Source: Diospyros lotus
Lineage: Eukaryota; Streptophyta; Magnoliopsida; Ericales; Ebenaceae
Assembly: GCF_014633365.1 (NCBI RefSeq)
Contig: NC_068339.1
Coordinates: 13,415,925-13,479,924, forward strand
Direction: 5' to 3'
Length of the DNA stretch: 64,000 nt
Notes under the pieces: model-generated
Database searches by the model: none
The model's input: the letters and a program-made list of their open reading frames with translations, nothing else
Told to the model about the DNA's origin: nothing
Shown: positions 1-10,558 of the stretch, in pieces
Position numbering within the stretch: position 1 is the first letter of the stretch
Layout: every line of letters begins with the position of its first letter
Program-made: the position numbers and the translations under genes

Positions 1-761
1 ATCTATCTTAGGTGCATTTGTATCCTACATCCTAACCAGTGGCACAGATGGCTTGCATTGGCCTAGTGGTGGTACAATTCTACCCACCACACCACCCTAA
101 AAATGACTCCATTTGAAGCTAATTACGGTTATAAACCTCCTATATTACCAGCCATAGGAGGGCAGGCTACAACTGCTTCAGTGAAAGAATATTTGCAACA
201 AAGGAGGGTGGTGCTTAGACAGCTCAAACGGGAATTGACCTCGGGTCAAAATAGAATAAAGCAATATGTAGACCAAATGAGGAGCGACAGAGAGTTCGAG
301 ATTGGGGAGAAGGTTTATCTGCAGTTGAGGCACCCCCATTTGAAGTCCATTACTCAAGAAGGATCAGTTACTAAGTTGACCCCCTGGTGTTTTAGTTTGT
401 TCCTTATCGTAGCTAAGGTTGGAAAGGTAGCCTACCAGTTGTAGCTTCGAGAAGGGTCACAAATTCATCCTATCTTCCATGTGTCCCTCTTAAAAAAGTC
501 ATTAGGCAAGGAGCAAGTCAATCCTGAACTACTGTCATTGCCTAAAGAAAAGAAAAGGGAGGAAGAACCAGAAGCAATATTGGACTAAAGGGTAATCTAT
601 AACCATGGGGTCCCTCTTATTTAGGTGCTAGTAAGTGGCAGCACGAGGACAAGGGAAGCAACATCTGAGAATATTTGCCAAGCCTCCTTTAGCGATTCCC
701 AAGGATTGCCAGCCTTCTTAGCATTTCTTGAGGATAAGAAATGTTTCAAGGGAGGAGCAAT
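1..761 (+). mobile_element. Ty3/gypsy retrotransposon, 3' end of pol (truncated by window edge, decayed)
   Basis: Three-frame reading gives the end of a gypsy polyprotein: the integrase core tail (H-QWH-W around 25-60, then MTPFEANYG from 103), followed by the post-integrase region with the family pattern of a basic coiled segment, REFEIGEKVYLQL near 290-330, and VAYQL then IHPIFHVSLLKK around 425-500. A VLV-W motif near 625 resembles the small chromo-like tail. Stop codons at 442 and 586 and frame changes show it is dead. A purine-rich tract (AAGGGAGGAG, about 748-758) sits where a polypurine tract should be, just before a TGTCACA that could open the 3' LTR. The rest of the element lies left of the window. 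Confidence 0.8.
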
Positions 762-1102
762 TGTCACACGCTTTCATGTTGGCGCGACATCAGCAGCTCA
801 TTTACAATTCTTACTGTCTCTTATTTGTTTCCTTCATGTTATATTGTTATGTATCTTTTATTTACTTTATGTATCTGCACTAGTTGGGTTATTACATCTA
901 TAAAAGGGGGGGAAAGAGTTTGTTAGAGATATTCCATGGGAAAGGCCACGAGTAAGGAGGCCTGGGAAAAAGACAAAATAGTTGATTATTAGGGGTGAGA
1001 TCTGCTGTGGTAGCACCCAGGCTAGGGGTATAAATACCCTCTAGTCTCAGCTTGTAGGGACATGAGAATTATCAGAAGAAATTCTACCTTTCTCTTATGT
1101 TT

Positions 1103-1137
<35 letters not shown>

Positions 1138-1215
1138 TTTTCTCTTCTTTTCCTCTAATTCCAATCTCTCTTACCTTCCTTGTCTACTCTAAATCCCTCC
1201 CCTATTGCACCCTCC
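762..1215 (+). repeat. Candidate 3' LTR of the gypsy element
   Basis: This starts with TGTCACA right after the purine tract and contains TATA-like sequences (CTATAAAAGG near 898, GTATAAATA near 1027) followed by a pyrimidine-rich stretch, as in U3-R-U5. The left border is a fair guess. The right border is not visible because the matching 5' LTR is outside the window, so the end given is approximate. Confidence 0.4.
1106..1134. repeat. (TC)n microsatellite
   Basis: About fourteen uninterrupted TC units, lying inside the probable LTR leader. Confidence 0.9.
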
Positions 1216-1289
1216 AATTCACATCGAATTAAAAGGTGGTTCTCCTTGTCACATCGGGTCTGTGACATCGCTTCCAAGGCATCCAACCT

Positions 1290-1800
1290 CGACTCTAGCT
1301 ATTTTGTCCTTGTGCCTCCATCCTCACCTCCAATTCTTCCTCGTTTGACACCAGCTAATTACCAAATGTGTTTGACACTGGTTGCGACCCCTTTCTCGCC
1401 CACGTAGCCAACTCCGACGGAACTCCCTCACCTCTCTTCCGCTCTAGTTGCAACCCTTTGGGCTGTCCGCTTCACCTCCGACTGACTCACGATCATTGCG
1501 GAACGTCCATTACAGTCATGAACACCTGTAGGTTCATGTCACCCTTCGACACCTGGAGGTCTGTTACAGTTGCGAATGATCGCCTTTCGGGTCGCATTCG
1601 GTGTGCTTGCCGGTCGACCCACCTCCGTCCGGCTTCCAAGGACACTGGCTCTAATACCACTGTTATAGCCCTCGGGTAGAACTCACCCTCAAAAATTAAT
1701 TGTCAATGGAATGGTGTCTAAGAGATTATAAATCCCACACTAAGAGTCTAAAGTTCTAATGGGAGACAAGTTTCATACCTTACTGTAGGCCATAATACAT
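1290..1800 (-). mobile_element. Minus-strand LTR-type remnant with primer-binding site
   Basis: GGCTCTAATACCA at 1645-1657 is, with one mismatch, the reverse complement of the initiator-tRNA-Met primer-binding site (TGGTATCAGAGCC). Immediately to its right a sequence beginning TGTTATAG (from 1659) would be the end of an LTR read on the minus strand. The part to the left is GC-rich and non-coding, as expected of a non-autonomous LTR derivative. No protein domain is recognisable. The outer borders are not resolved. Confidence 0.45.
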
Positions 1801-2126
1801 TCATTTATTGGAAATGTTTTAATTTAATGCTGCAAACTGTACTACGTCATCTGTGCATCATGTAGTAGTTGAGTTGCCAAGCCAATACTAAAAGTGATGG
1901 ATTGCAATTCAGTCAGAGTTTTCTTTGCAAATCTTCGCATGTCATAAGCATTAATCATGCTACATCATCAACTTCAAATTTGACTGGTTAATCTAGGTAG
2001 ATGGTTATTTATTCAGGCTAACATAACCATATTCAAAACTCTAGGGAACTCTGGTTATTTGCAATCAGCTCGTTTGGATACTGCCTTTTGGGTTAATTTT
2101 TTTTCCTTTTTTTTAATTGTTTTCAG
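1801..2126. other. Non-coding stretch, probable intron
   Basis: No coding signal was found. It ends in a strong polypyrimidine tract and TTTTCAG at 2120-2126, the acceptor of the next exon. It is therefore most likely the intron upstream of the first visible exon of the FAD-dependent oxidoreductase gene. Confidence 0.5.
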
Positions 2127-2969
2127 GGGAGTATAGCGCAGTAATTGTTTGTCTAGGTGCTAGAGCAGCATTTCTTCCAGAACTCTCTGGGAAGCTCCCT
2201 CTAAGGACATGCAGAGGTGTTGTTGCTCGCCTAGAGCTGCCTGAAGATTCAAGGTAGAAGCTATCTGAAGATCTTTGTATGCTTCCGAGCATAAAAATCA
2301 TTTTGTGAGAGGCACTAAAATTCCAATCAAAAATGAAAAGATTCTACATTTCCAAGCATTGTAAAACAAGGATACCTCGACATATGTGGCATCATGCTGG
2401 AGCATTAATTCAAATCATACTCGTATATACTTATTTTTTAAAATTTTGTATATATTTGTATGGATTGCATTCCTTCCGTTTAAATATCCTGAATGTTGAA
2501 TTTCAGTGGAAGCTATCCGGACCATAGCCCATCAATCTTGTCAGATGCATGGATTGCTGTGCAGGGGCCTCGCAATCTATATTTAGGATCAACATGGGAC
2601 TGGAATTCAAGAAATTATTTGCCCGAAGTCCCTTCAGAGGAAGCTTCAAAAGCCCTGGAAGAGCTTCTACACAAGGCATCCGTCATATACCCAGCCATAA
2701 AGAATTGGAACTTCACTGGAGCAAGCGCAGGTCTCAGGGCAATGCCACCACTCACTCCCCATGGATCACTGCCGCTTTTGGGTTGTCTTGATGATGATTT
2801 TATAGGCGGGAATCTTCCTTCTTGTAAATACTGGTTATTGGGAGGGCTCGGTTCAAGGGGTCTGTTGTATCATGGTTGGCTAGGAAAACTGATGGCACAA
2901 GCTGTGCTTTCCTGTAACGAAGATTTGTTACCTTCTGAGCTGACATCTTGGAAGATAAAGAAAGCGTGA
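2127..2969 (+). CDS. FAD-dependent oxidoreductase (DAO/MnmC-like), last two exons only
   Basis: Two exons read through in phase: 2127-2253 (enters in phase 2, ends at AG|GTAGAAG) and 2507-2969 (after TTTCAG), stop TGA. The first encodes a beta-strand with YSAVIVCLGARAA, the GxGA-like turn that contacts FAD in D-amino-acid-oxidase-fold enzymes. The second carries the C-terminal part of the FAD domain, with GLRAMPPLTPHGSLPLLG and a glycine-rich WLLGGLGSRGLLYHGWLG segment that closes over the cofactor in this fold. This matches plant proteins annotated as FAD-dependent oxidoreductases related to the oxidase half of bacterial MnmC; the substrate is not known to me. About 200 visible residues against roughly 400-470 for the family means the N-terminal half is missing. 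It lies left of the window or was lost when the retroelements at 1-1800 entered. The gene converges on the proton-pump gene. Confidence 0.75.
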
Positions 2970-3538
2970 TATTGTAATTACAAGCAATTTGACGTAAGTT
3001 ATAAGCTATGCCATTTGGCTTATTCTCAATAGCGAAATTGTCGAGACTTTTATGTTTTTTCCCTGAGAAAACGAGGACCAGTGTAATTTTGATGTAGTTA
3101 ATTTTGTAACTGAATCTGGTTCAAAAACTCCATTGTTGACAGAGAAAGTACTCAGTATGCTACTGAAGCTACCCCTCGAAGAAACAAAAGAAAACTAGAC
3201 AAAGGAATCCTTGAGAATGATTTGTTGGCTCAAGTGATATCTTCTCCCTCACAAAACATGTAGCTTTTCTCAAGTTTATGGCCATTCTGATAAATAGTGT
3301 GCACTTTGCTTCAGATATAACTCACCAGAAATCTCCTTTTAGCAAGATCAGAAGAATATATAGCCCGAATCTATGAAACCAGTGGCATCTTCAAGTTGGT
3401 GTTTGGGGAGAAAAGGATTCACTTGCAGTCCAGTTAGCTTGCCAGACCATTGCCCGGTGCAGCCATAGCTGAATGCTGCCACAAATAAAGAACCGGTTTG
3501 GTAAGGTGAAATTCCACCCAAACGTACAGAAAAAGATT
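2970..3538. other. 3' UTR and spacer before the copia insertion
   Basis: No coding signal. The first part is probably the 3' UTR of the FAD-dependent oxidoreductase. The copia element then splits the spacer between this gene and the convergent H+-ATPase gene; the sequence resumes at 10218. Confidence 0.5.
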
Positions 3539-3543
3539 GGCAT

Positions 3544-3790
3544 TGTTGGAAAATCAGGATCATTTTCAATTATTCCACAATCTATAAAATTGATTATAAT
3601 AAATCTTATCTCACAATTTATGAGATTGATTATAATCAATTTTAATTGTTGGGATTGATTGATTGATGTAAATTAGTAATTGATATAATCAGAATTTTAT
3701 CTCCCTTAATTATAGGAATTTAATTGATTTATTTCTCTTATATATATTGTAACAATTCCTATTGAAAATTAGAGAAATATATATAATTCA
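3544..3790 (+). repeat. 5' LTR of the copia element
   Basis: Starts TGTTGGAAAATCAG and ends ATTCA, directly before the primer-binding site. It contains repeated GATTGATTATAAT motifs and a TATATATTGTAAC box near 3742-3755 that can serve as the promoter. It is shorter than the 3' LTR because of deletions near both ends. Confidence 0.85.
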
Positions 3791-3804
3791 TGGTATCAGA
3801 GCTG
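3791..3804 (+). promoter_or_regulatory. Primer-binding site (initiator tRNA-Met)
   Basis: TGGTATCAGAGCTG follows the LTR without a gap and matches the 3' end of plant initiator tRNA-Met, the standard primer for copia elements. Confidence 0.9.
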
Positions 3805-4107
3805 GAAGTATCCTTCGGCTTGTATTATTCACTGACCCAAACACTAAACCCCTACCTCAACAACGACGATGGTGCCGATTGATCCAACGGCCACACTAGC
3901 CTCACCGACTAGCTTTCTACTGGCGAAACCTTCCATGTTTTTGACTTTCGACTCTTACACCGAACAAAATACTAACACAAACACTATCCCGACGCCTCAT
4001 TTCCTCAATCTTGGCGCTGCCACTGTGTAGATGTCCCACCTTGACTAGCACCCCATCTCCTTGATTGTTTATTGTCTCAATGGCACCAATTTTTGAGAAT
4101 AGTACCA

Positions 4108-4930
4108 GTTTGTGAAACTCGTGATGACTAGTAAAGGGAAAATGGGCTATCTTACTGGTGTTCAGCTAGCCCTATGCCCTCAATCTCCCAAATACAAACA
4201 CATGGGTAGTGAAAAATTCTCTGGTGATGGCCTAGCTCATCCAATCCATGAAACCCAAAATTGGAAGTCGCTATTTGTTTTACAACACTGCCCAAGAACT
4301 ATGGACTATTGTCCACCAAATGTACTCCAACTTGGAGAACGTTTCTCAATTGTTTGAAGTCCGAACTGCCTTACACTCCACAAAACATGGAGGTATGTTA
4401 ATCACGAAATATTTTAATACCATTTTTGAATTGTGGCAGGAGCTTGATTTGTATCACACCGTTACTTGGCATTGTACTAAGGATGATCAAATGTTTCTAG
4501 CTATGCAAGAGAAAGACAATGTCTTTGATTTTTTACAAGGACTTAATACTGATTTAGATGAGGTACATGGCCGTATTTTGGGCACCAAACCTCTATTAAC
4601 TATCAATGAGACCTTTGTAATTATCCAATGTGAAAAAAGTCACAAACGTGTTATGGTGCCTCATTCCAAAGATCTCGGCCTATATTCTACTACCCAAGGT
4701 TTTGCATTGGCAGCTTGTCATCCTAAAAAATCCAAATGACCTTTTGGGCAGTAGTTTCTCGACCCTCAGAAAAATCGTTTATGGTGTGAGCTTTGCAACA
4801 AATTATATCACACAAATGAGACTTGTTGGGACCTTCATGGGAAGCCTGCCAACCAAAAACCTAGAAATTAAAGACACACAAAAACAACTTATTTTGTTGA
4901 TGCCCCACTTTTCTGCCTCTCCCTTATCTT
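4108..4930 (+). pseudogene. copia gag with zinc knuckle, disrupted
   Basis: Two frames together give a UBN2-type gag: an early part near 4112-4250 and the central part 4248-4739 with ELWTIVHQMYSNLEN, the LWQELD helix and FDFLQGLNTDLDEVHGRILG, all diagnostic of plant copia gag. After a frame change a zinc-knuckle-like stretch follows near 4778-4850 (WCELCNKLYHTNETCWDLHG, a CxxC...H...C pattern). Stops and frameshifts are present throughout. Confidence 0.8.
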
Positions 4931-4934
4931 GAGT

Positions 4935-6540
4935 CTTACTGTTCATAGTAGAACAAATGGCTGTATGGCAACCCGACCCCACTATCGAGTGCCATCGTAA
5001 CCCGAGGTTACGCCATGTCCTATCCCGAAGGTTAGCTATGCCCCACTAGCAATAAGAAGTAAAATAATTAGGGTGCCCTAGGTGGTGTCCAGACTTCGTC
5101 GCCTTCGTTTGAAGAGAACCAAAGTTCAATAATACATTAGCAGTGGAGAGCCATTTGAGTCTCATAACTGATCATGCCTTAGGATTAAAACCAATTAGCT
5201 GCAATTTAAAATTAATTAACCCAATCATCACATGTAAACTTCTATTATCTTAAGCCTCAGCTATCATCATCAAGTTTATTGTAAAAACAGTTAGATTACA
5301 CTAACCACAAGCACACTTGACCTAAACTCTTTCATGGTTTGACACCCTCGTCAACCGACGGGTCGTCAACAAGTATCGCTTTTTCTTTACTGGACCCCAA
5401 GCCATCTGTGTGGTTAGTGGAAAAAAAATGTGACTCTTGAAACTCAGTAAAGGCAATATGAAATGCGGTAAATTAATATTCATGACAAACATAGATAAAT
5501 GTGAAATGAATCATGCATGCATGCCTATCCACTGCACCTTAAAGGATTTTGGTGGCCTCAAGTGGTTTCTTCTAGGACCCTATCTCGAGACTTACACGGT
5601 CAGAAATCCACAACCTCATGCTCAAGCACTCTCTTGTCCGCATATGCAAGTCATGATGAAATAATTTACACACAACACATATTAAACCCTTATTGAATTT
5701 AAATTTATCGCTTTACTTGTAGAATTTCCTTAAACTGTCAAAATTATCAATGTCGCATCTCGAAATCCTCTAAACAAAAAAAATCATAAAATGATATAAT
5801 AAGGCTCGAGAATAATTTCAATGAATACTCCCAAATTAATTTTAAATATGTCTCACTTACGTATTTTTTCCTTGTATGTATAAACTGACAATTTCTATAA
5901 TTTTTCTTCTTATAAAGAGGTGAAATTTGGCTGCCAAAAGGCCTTAAATAGGTGGAAAAAAGAAAAGCTTGGTGGCCAAGGCCAGGGGGCCTCCGAACGA
6001 TTGCGTATGGCCTTTCAAAATGACATTGTTTTGACGCCTTGTGGCTAGAATAATTCCAGCCTTTTTCTCCTCTGCCCATGTGCGCCTTGGCTGGAACCCT
6101 CACGGTTGCCTCTCGTGTGCACAACCGCTTGCGTTACAAGCTCCCTCAATATTAGATATGCACATTTTATTCTTAAGGTGATTCCATCTCCTTTGTTAAA
6201 AATAAAATATAACATTTTCCTCACAAGATTTGATCCCAAGACCTCTTACTATACCTTTGCACATACAACTACTAGGCTACTAACTTTCTTGTTGCATAAC
6301 CTTAACAAATTAATTTTTATACCAACTTCAAATTATATTTTAAACCCAAGAAATTCCATTAAATTTCTCAAGTCCACAAATTATTTTTCATAAATCACCT
6401 CTTAATTCAACCACGATGATCCTTTTTAATCGTCCTAATCAAAGCTTTGAATCCAACGAGTTGCCAATTAGTCATTAAGGAACCATTTCAAGCATAAAAA
6501 ATAATTTTTTATTTTTCTTCAAAATACTAGGATGTTATAG
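4935..6540 (-). mobile_element. Insertion nested in the copia element
   Basis: Copia coding similarity stops after the zinc knuckle (about 4930) and resumes with protease at about 6640; normally these domains are nearly contiguous. The intervening 1.6 kb has no coding potential and includes a SINE-like segment. The right end, GGATGTTATAG near 6530, resembles the end of a minus-strand LTR. I could not find a target duplication, so the class is uncertain. Confidence 0.5.
6165..6310 (-). repeat. tRNA-derived SINE (Au-like)
   Basis: Read on the minus strand it holds an A-box-like TAGCCTAGTAGTT and a B-box-like GGGATCAAATCTT about 45 bases apart. This is the arrangement of the internal RNA polymerase III promoter in plant Au-type SINEs. 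Borders are approximate. Confidence 0.5.
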
Positions 6541-6639
6541 GCAGTGCTAAAAAAACTTCACCATTTTACTAAGAAACTTGATATTAGTTCCACTGCATTT
6601 ATGGCTTACAAAGGTAAAATTAGCTTTTTTGCTTCCCTT

Positions 6640-6860
6640 TATCTTACAGAGGTCCCCAAAAAGTTTGGCTTGTGGATTCCAAAGCAGTAGACCATATGTG
6701 TGGCTCTTCAACTGGACTCTTTAATTTTTGCCCTTATACAGAAGATATTGGTATTACCGTGGAAGATGGGCCCTTGTGTAAGGCCGCGGGTCGGGGTGAT
6801 CTCATGGTGTTTGGGTTGCCACTTAAGGCTATTCTTTATGTGCCTAAATTACTATATTAA
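6640..6860 (+). pseudogene. copia protease fragment
   Basis: The reading frame holds WLVDSKAVDHMCGSSTGLF, matching the retropepsin pattern WxxDSGAxxHM of plant copia elements. The catalytic DSG is changed to DSK and a stop truncates the frame at 6860. Confidence 0.75.
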
Positions 6861-7114
6861 TATAGATTACTATATTAATTGTTCAATTTAATCTCGGTTC
6901 ATAAATTGGCAATTGATTTACATTGCTCTATAACTTTTTTTCTTCCCACTGTCAATTTCAGGATTTACCATTGGCGAGGACGATTGGCAATGCTATCACA
7001 ATGGCTTGTACTATTTATCTAATGGTGGTCTATTTATTCCTTCTATTCCTATGGGTCTTCACACTGTCTCTGAATTTGAGTCTCTGAATCTGATGTCTTT
7101 CTCTGGCACCAACA

Positions 7115-7964
7115 ATTAGGGCATAATAGTTTTTCATATTTAAAGTTTTTATACCCCCAGTTATTCCTTAATAAAGACCCTAGTTCTTTTCACTGTGATC
7201 ATTGTGTACTAGCAAAACATTTGTGTTCTCCCCATCCATCTCGTCCTTATTCACCATCACGCCCATTCCACATTGTGTATAGTAACATCTGGGGTTCACC
7301 TTGAGTTTCCACTATCATTGAAAAATGATTGTTCGTCACATTTATTGATGATCATACCTGAGTTTGTTGGGTTTACTTGATGAAAGATAAGTATGAGGTT
7401 CATATGATCTTTAAACAGTTTCACTAAGTTATCAAAAATGTTTTGCAGTCTTCTATACAGATCCTCTGCACTGATAATGGTAAAGAATACTTTTCTCATG
7501 CCTTTAATCATTATCTTCATGACCAGGGTATCTTCCACCAAAGTTCTTACTGTTATACTCTTCAGCAAAATGGGGTAGCCAAGCGCAAAAATAGTCATTT
7601 GCTGGAAGTTACCTGGTCCCTCATCATCGCTAGTCATGTCTCTCATTCTCTTTGGGGAGATGCTCTTTTGACTTCAGTCAACCTTTTCAACTAGTTGTCA
7701 TCTAAAGTTCTCAAGTTTAGCAATCTACTTAGTGCTTTATCCTCTGTCTTTCCTTCATCTCACTTTCATAACTCTCTTACACTTCATGCTTTTGGGTGTC
7801 TTACCTTTGTTCACAAAAATCAACCCAATCCCAATAAGCTTGACCCCAAAGGAAACAAGTATATTTTTCTAGGCTACTCTACTTCTCATAAAGGGTACAA
7901 GTGTTATCACCCTCATTTCAAAAGATTTTTGATTTCTTGTGATTTTTCTTTTGTGGAACATTAA
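7115..7964 (+). pseudogene. copia integrase, disrupted
   Basis: The frames give the zinc-binding HHCC end (H-N-SF near 7125, then HCDHCVLAKH near 7190-7220). The catalytic core follows, with TFIDDHT near 7340, CTDNGKEYFSH at about 7468-7500 and the QQNGVAKRKN motif near 7563-7593. The C-terminal extension has FGCLTFVH, DPKGNKYIFLGYS and KGYKCYHP up to 7964. Several in-frame stops break it. Confidence 0.85.
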
Positions 7965-8439
7965 TTCTTCTATCTCTAAGCTACTCTCTAAGGGGAGACT
8001 TTATCAAGAGATCATTGTTGGGACCAATAGCCGTAGGGGAACTCGTTAGAATGAACCTTGAGTAACAAGCTTTTCCCTTGCATCTTGTAATCTTATCTGC
8101 CCTTGAATTTCCCAGCTTTTCCTCTCCAAACATTCAAACCGAACTGGTCCCGAATTCAGGTGTCCCACAATCCTGGACCACCATTGAAACATGTTTAATC
8201 TCACAGGCTACACACTTTTGAACAAAACCATGAGTCTGAACCAGTGGTAGATTGTCTTATGGAAAAGGAACCAAGTGTGGTTGAAGAAGATGTAAAAGAA
8301 AAAGATGACTTAGATCTCCCACTTGTTGTTAGAAAGGGGTAAGAGCTTGTACAAAACACCCAATTTCTAATCTCACATATTCTTAGTTATCAGAAAGTTA
8401 CGGGGCCTTTATTTCCAAAGTAGATGAGATTTAAGTGCC

Positions 8440-9935
8440 TCGCACTATTCTTAAAGCATTACAAGATCCAAAGTGGAAAATGGCGGTAATGGAAGAAATG
8501 AAAACTCTAAAAGAAAATGGAACATGGGAGATGGTGGAGTTTTCCTAAGGAAAAAAGATTGTTGGAAGCAAGTGAGTGTCTATAGTGAAGTACAAATCAA
8601 ATGGCACTGTAGAAAGATACACGGCTGGATTGGTGGCTCAAGGGTACACCCAAACCTATGGAGTTGGCTATGAAGAGACTTTTTCTCCGATGACAAAACT
8701 AAATACAATTTGAGTATTGCTATCACTAGCTATAAACTTGGATTGGGAACTACACTATATGGACATGAAGAATGCTTTTTTGAATGGCACTTTGGATAAG
8801 GAAGCTTACAAGAGAGCTCTTCCAAGATTTGTGATGCATGCTGGATCAATGAAGGTATGTAAATTGAAAAAATTCCTTTATGGTCTAAAACAGTCTCCTA
8901 GAGCATGGTTGACTAGATTTAGCTATGTTATGAAGAAATTTGAGTAAAGAAGGATAAACAGATCACACTTTATTTGTCAAAAGAAGTGATAATGGGAAGT
9001 AAGCAGTTATGATTGTCTATGTAGATGATATGGTTATCACATGTGATGATACTACAGGGATTATGAAGTTAAAGAAAGAACTCCAGTCAAAATTCAAAGT
9101 GAAAGACCTCGAAACTCTAAAGTATTTCTTGGGAATAGAGTTTGCTAGGAATAAACGAGGAATTTTCATCTCACAAAGAAAATATGTTCTGGATCTGTTG
9201 AAGGAAACTGAAAAACTGGGATGTAGACCTGCATCGACACCTCTAGAGAGGAATTGGAAATAGAAGATTATGGATGATGATCCTTTAGTGGACATGAAGA
9301 CTTATTAACCCCTAGTTGGGAAATTGATCTATCTATCCTTAAGTAGGCCAGACATCGCTTTCAATCTGAGGTTGATCAGCCAATTCATGCATGCTCCCAC
9401 GAAGAGGCATATGGATGCAGCAATTCAGATCCTGAGATACTTAAAAGGAAGTCTTGGAAAAGGATTACTGTTTAGAAATACGAGTACTAGGGATGTAGTG
9501 GGGTACTCAGATGTAGATTGGGCAGGAGCAGTAGATGACAGTAAATCTACAATTGAGTATTGCACTAAAGTTTGGGGAAATCTAGTCATTTGGAGAAGTA
9601 AAAAACAAATCGTTGTTGTTAGAAGAGATGTGGAAGTCAAGTTTCATACATTGACTCAAGGACTTATGGCAAATTTAAACATGCCTATCACCAGTTTCAT
9701 GAAACTTTACAATGATAGTAAATTAGCTATAAGTGTAGTACACAACCCAGTTTAATATGACAGGATGAAGCATGTTAGAATCGACAGACATTTCATCCAG
9801 TTTGAAATAGATAATGGAACTATATTCTTGTCCTATGTTCCCACAACTTCTCAGGAAGCTGATGTTTTTACCAAATCTCTATCCAAACCAAGTTTGAGTT
9901 TTGTGTGGACAATCTAGAAATGATTGACATCTATT
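8440..9935 (+). pseudogene. copia reverse transcriptase and RNase H, disrupted
   Basis: Reverse transcriptase is visible as the W-x-AVMEEMKTLKENGTWE entry motif (8475-8530) and LVAQGYTQTYGVGYEETFSP (about 8630-8690). Further on are YMDMKNAFLNGTLDKEAY, VCKLKKFLYGLKQSPRAW and the catalytic YVDDM (9019-9033). RNase H follows from 9324 with SRPDIAFNL, GYSDVDWAG, KH-R and the terminal QEADVFTK motif near 9855-9875. Frames change several times and stops occur at 8945, 9261 and 9753. Confidence 0.9.
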
Positions 9936-9953
9936 CACTAACTTGAGGGGGAG

Positions 9954-10217
9954 TAGTGGAAAATCAGATCCCATAACCTACAGAATTGATTATCAATCTC
10001 AATTATTCCACAATGGGATTGATTATAATCAATCTTATCCTACAATATATGAGATTGATTATAATCAACCTTAATTGTTGAAATTGATTGATTGATATAA
10101 TTATAATTTTTTTTTCTATAGTTATAGGTATTCGATTGATTTTTTCCCCTATATATATTGTAATAATTCTTAGTGAAGATTAGAGAAATATATACAAAGT
10201 TTTCTCACAATTGTTCA
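9954..10217 (+). repeat. 3' LTR of the copia element
   Basis: Begins TAGTGGAAAATCAG (first bases mutated from TGTTGG) right after the polypurine tract and ends TTGTTCA before the GGCAT duplication. It is longer than the 5' LTR because it keeps a segment near its start and a terminal segment that the 5' copy has lost. Confidence 0.82.
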
Positions 10218-10558
10218 GGCATCATAGAGAAATATGACTGCTAGAAAATGTCCTGTTGCCAACCCAGTGCAAACAGATCCAACCAGTTCGATAATTGTGG
10301 GCGAACTAAGTTAAGTAATGGATGATTATCATAGTGAAACATTTTATTTATTGATCACAATAGCTATTACAATTGATACTGCAACTGGTAAGCTCTTTTG
10401 ACCAATCTTAATGTCACTAGCAACAATATTTCACGTGACCAGTACCACTAGTGCATTGACACAACAGAGAAGATTGGGAAAGAAGTCCTATTCTGCTGTT
10501 CACCAGCACTCTGCTACACTTCCAGAGCTTAACAACCAGCTTCAACCCTCCTTTCGGC

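Larger units (their letters stand above)
3544..10217 (+). mobile_element. Degenerate Ty1/copia retrotransposon with 5-bp target-site duplication
   Basis: The element has two LTRs (3544-3790 and 9954-10217), a tRNA-Met primer-binding site directly after the first, and a polypurine tract (GAGGGGGAG, 9945-9953) directly before the second. Between them the domains follow copia order: gag, protease, integrase, reverse transcriptase, RNase H. The flanking 5 bp are GGCAT on the left (3539-3543) and GGCAT on the right (10218-10222), a target-site duplication, so this is one insertion. Many stops, frameshifts and a 1.6-kb internal insertion (about 4935-6540) make it non-autonomous. The LTRs differ by several indels and many substitutions, so the insertion is old. 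Confidence 0.92.

Noticed and set aside
1180..1679. Overlapping plus-strand ORFs of 75 and 103 codons
   Set aside because: They lie in the interior of a minus-strand LTR-type remnant, lack any domain pattern and are best explained by its GC-rich non-coding body.
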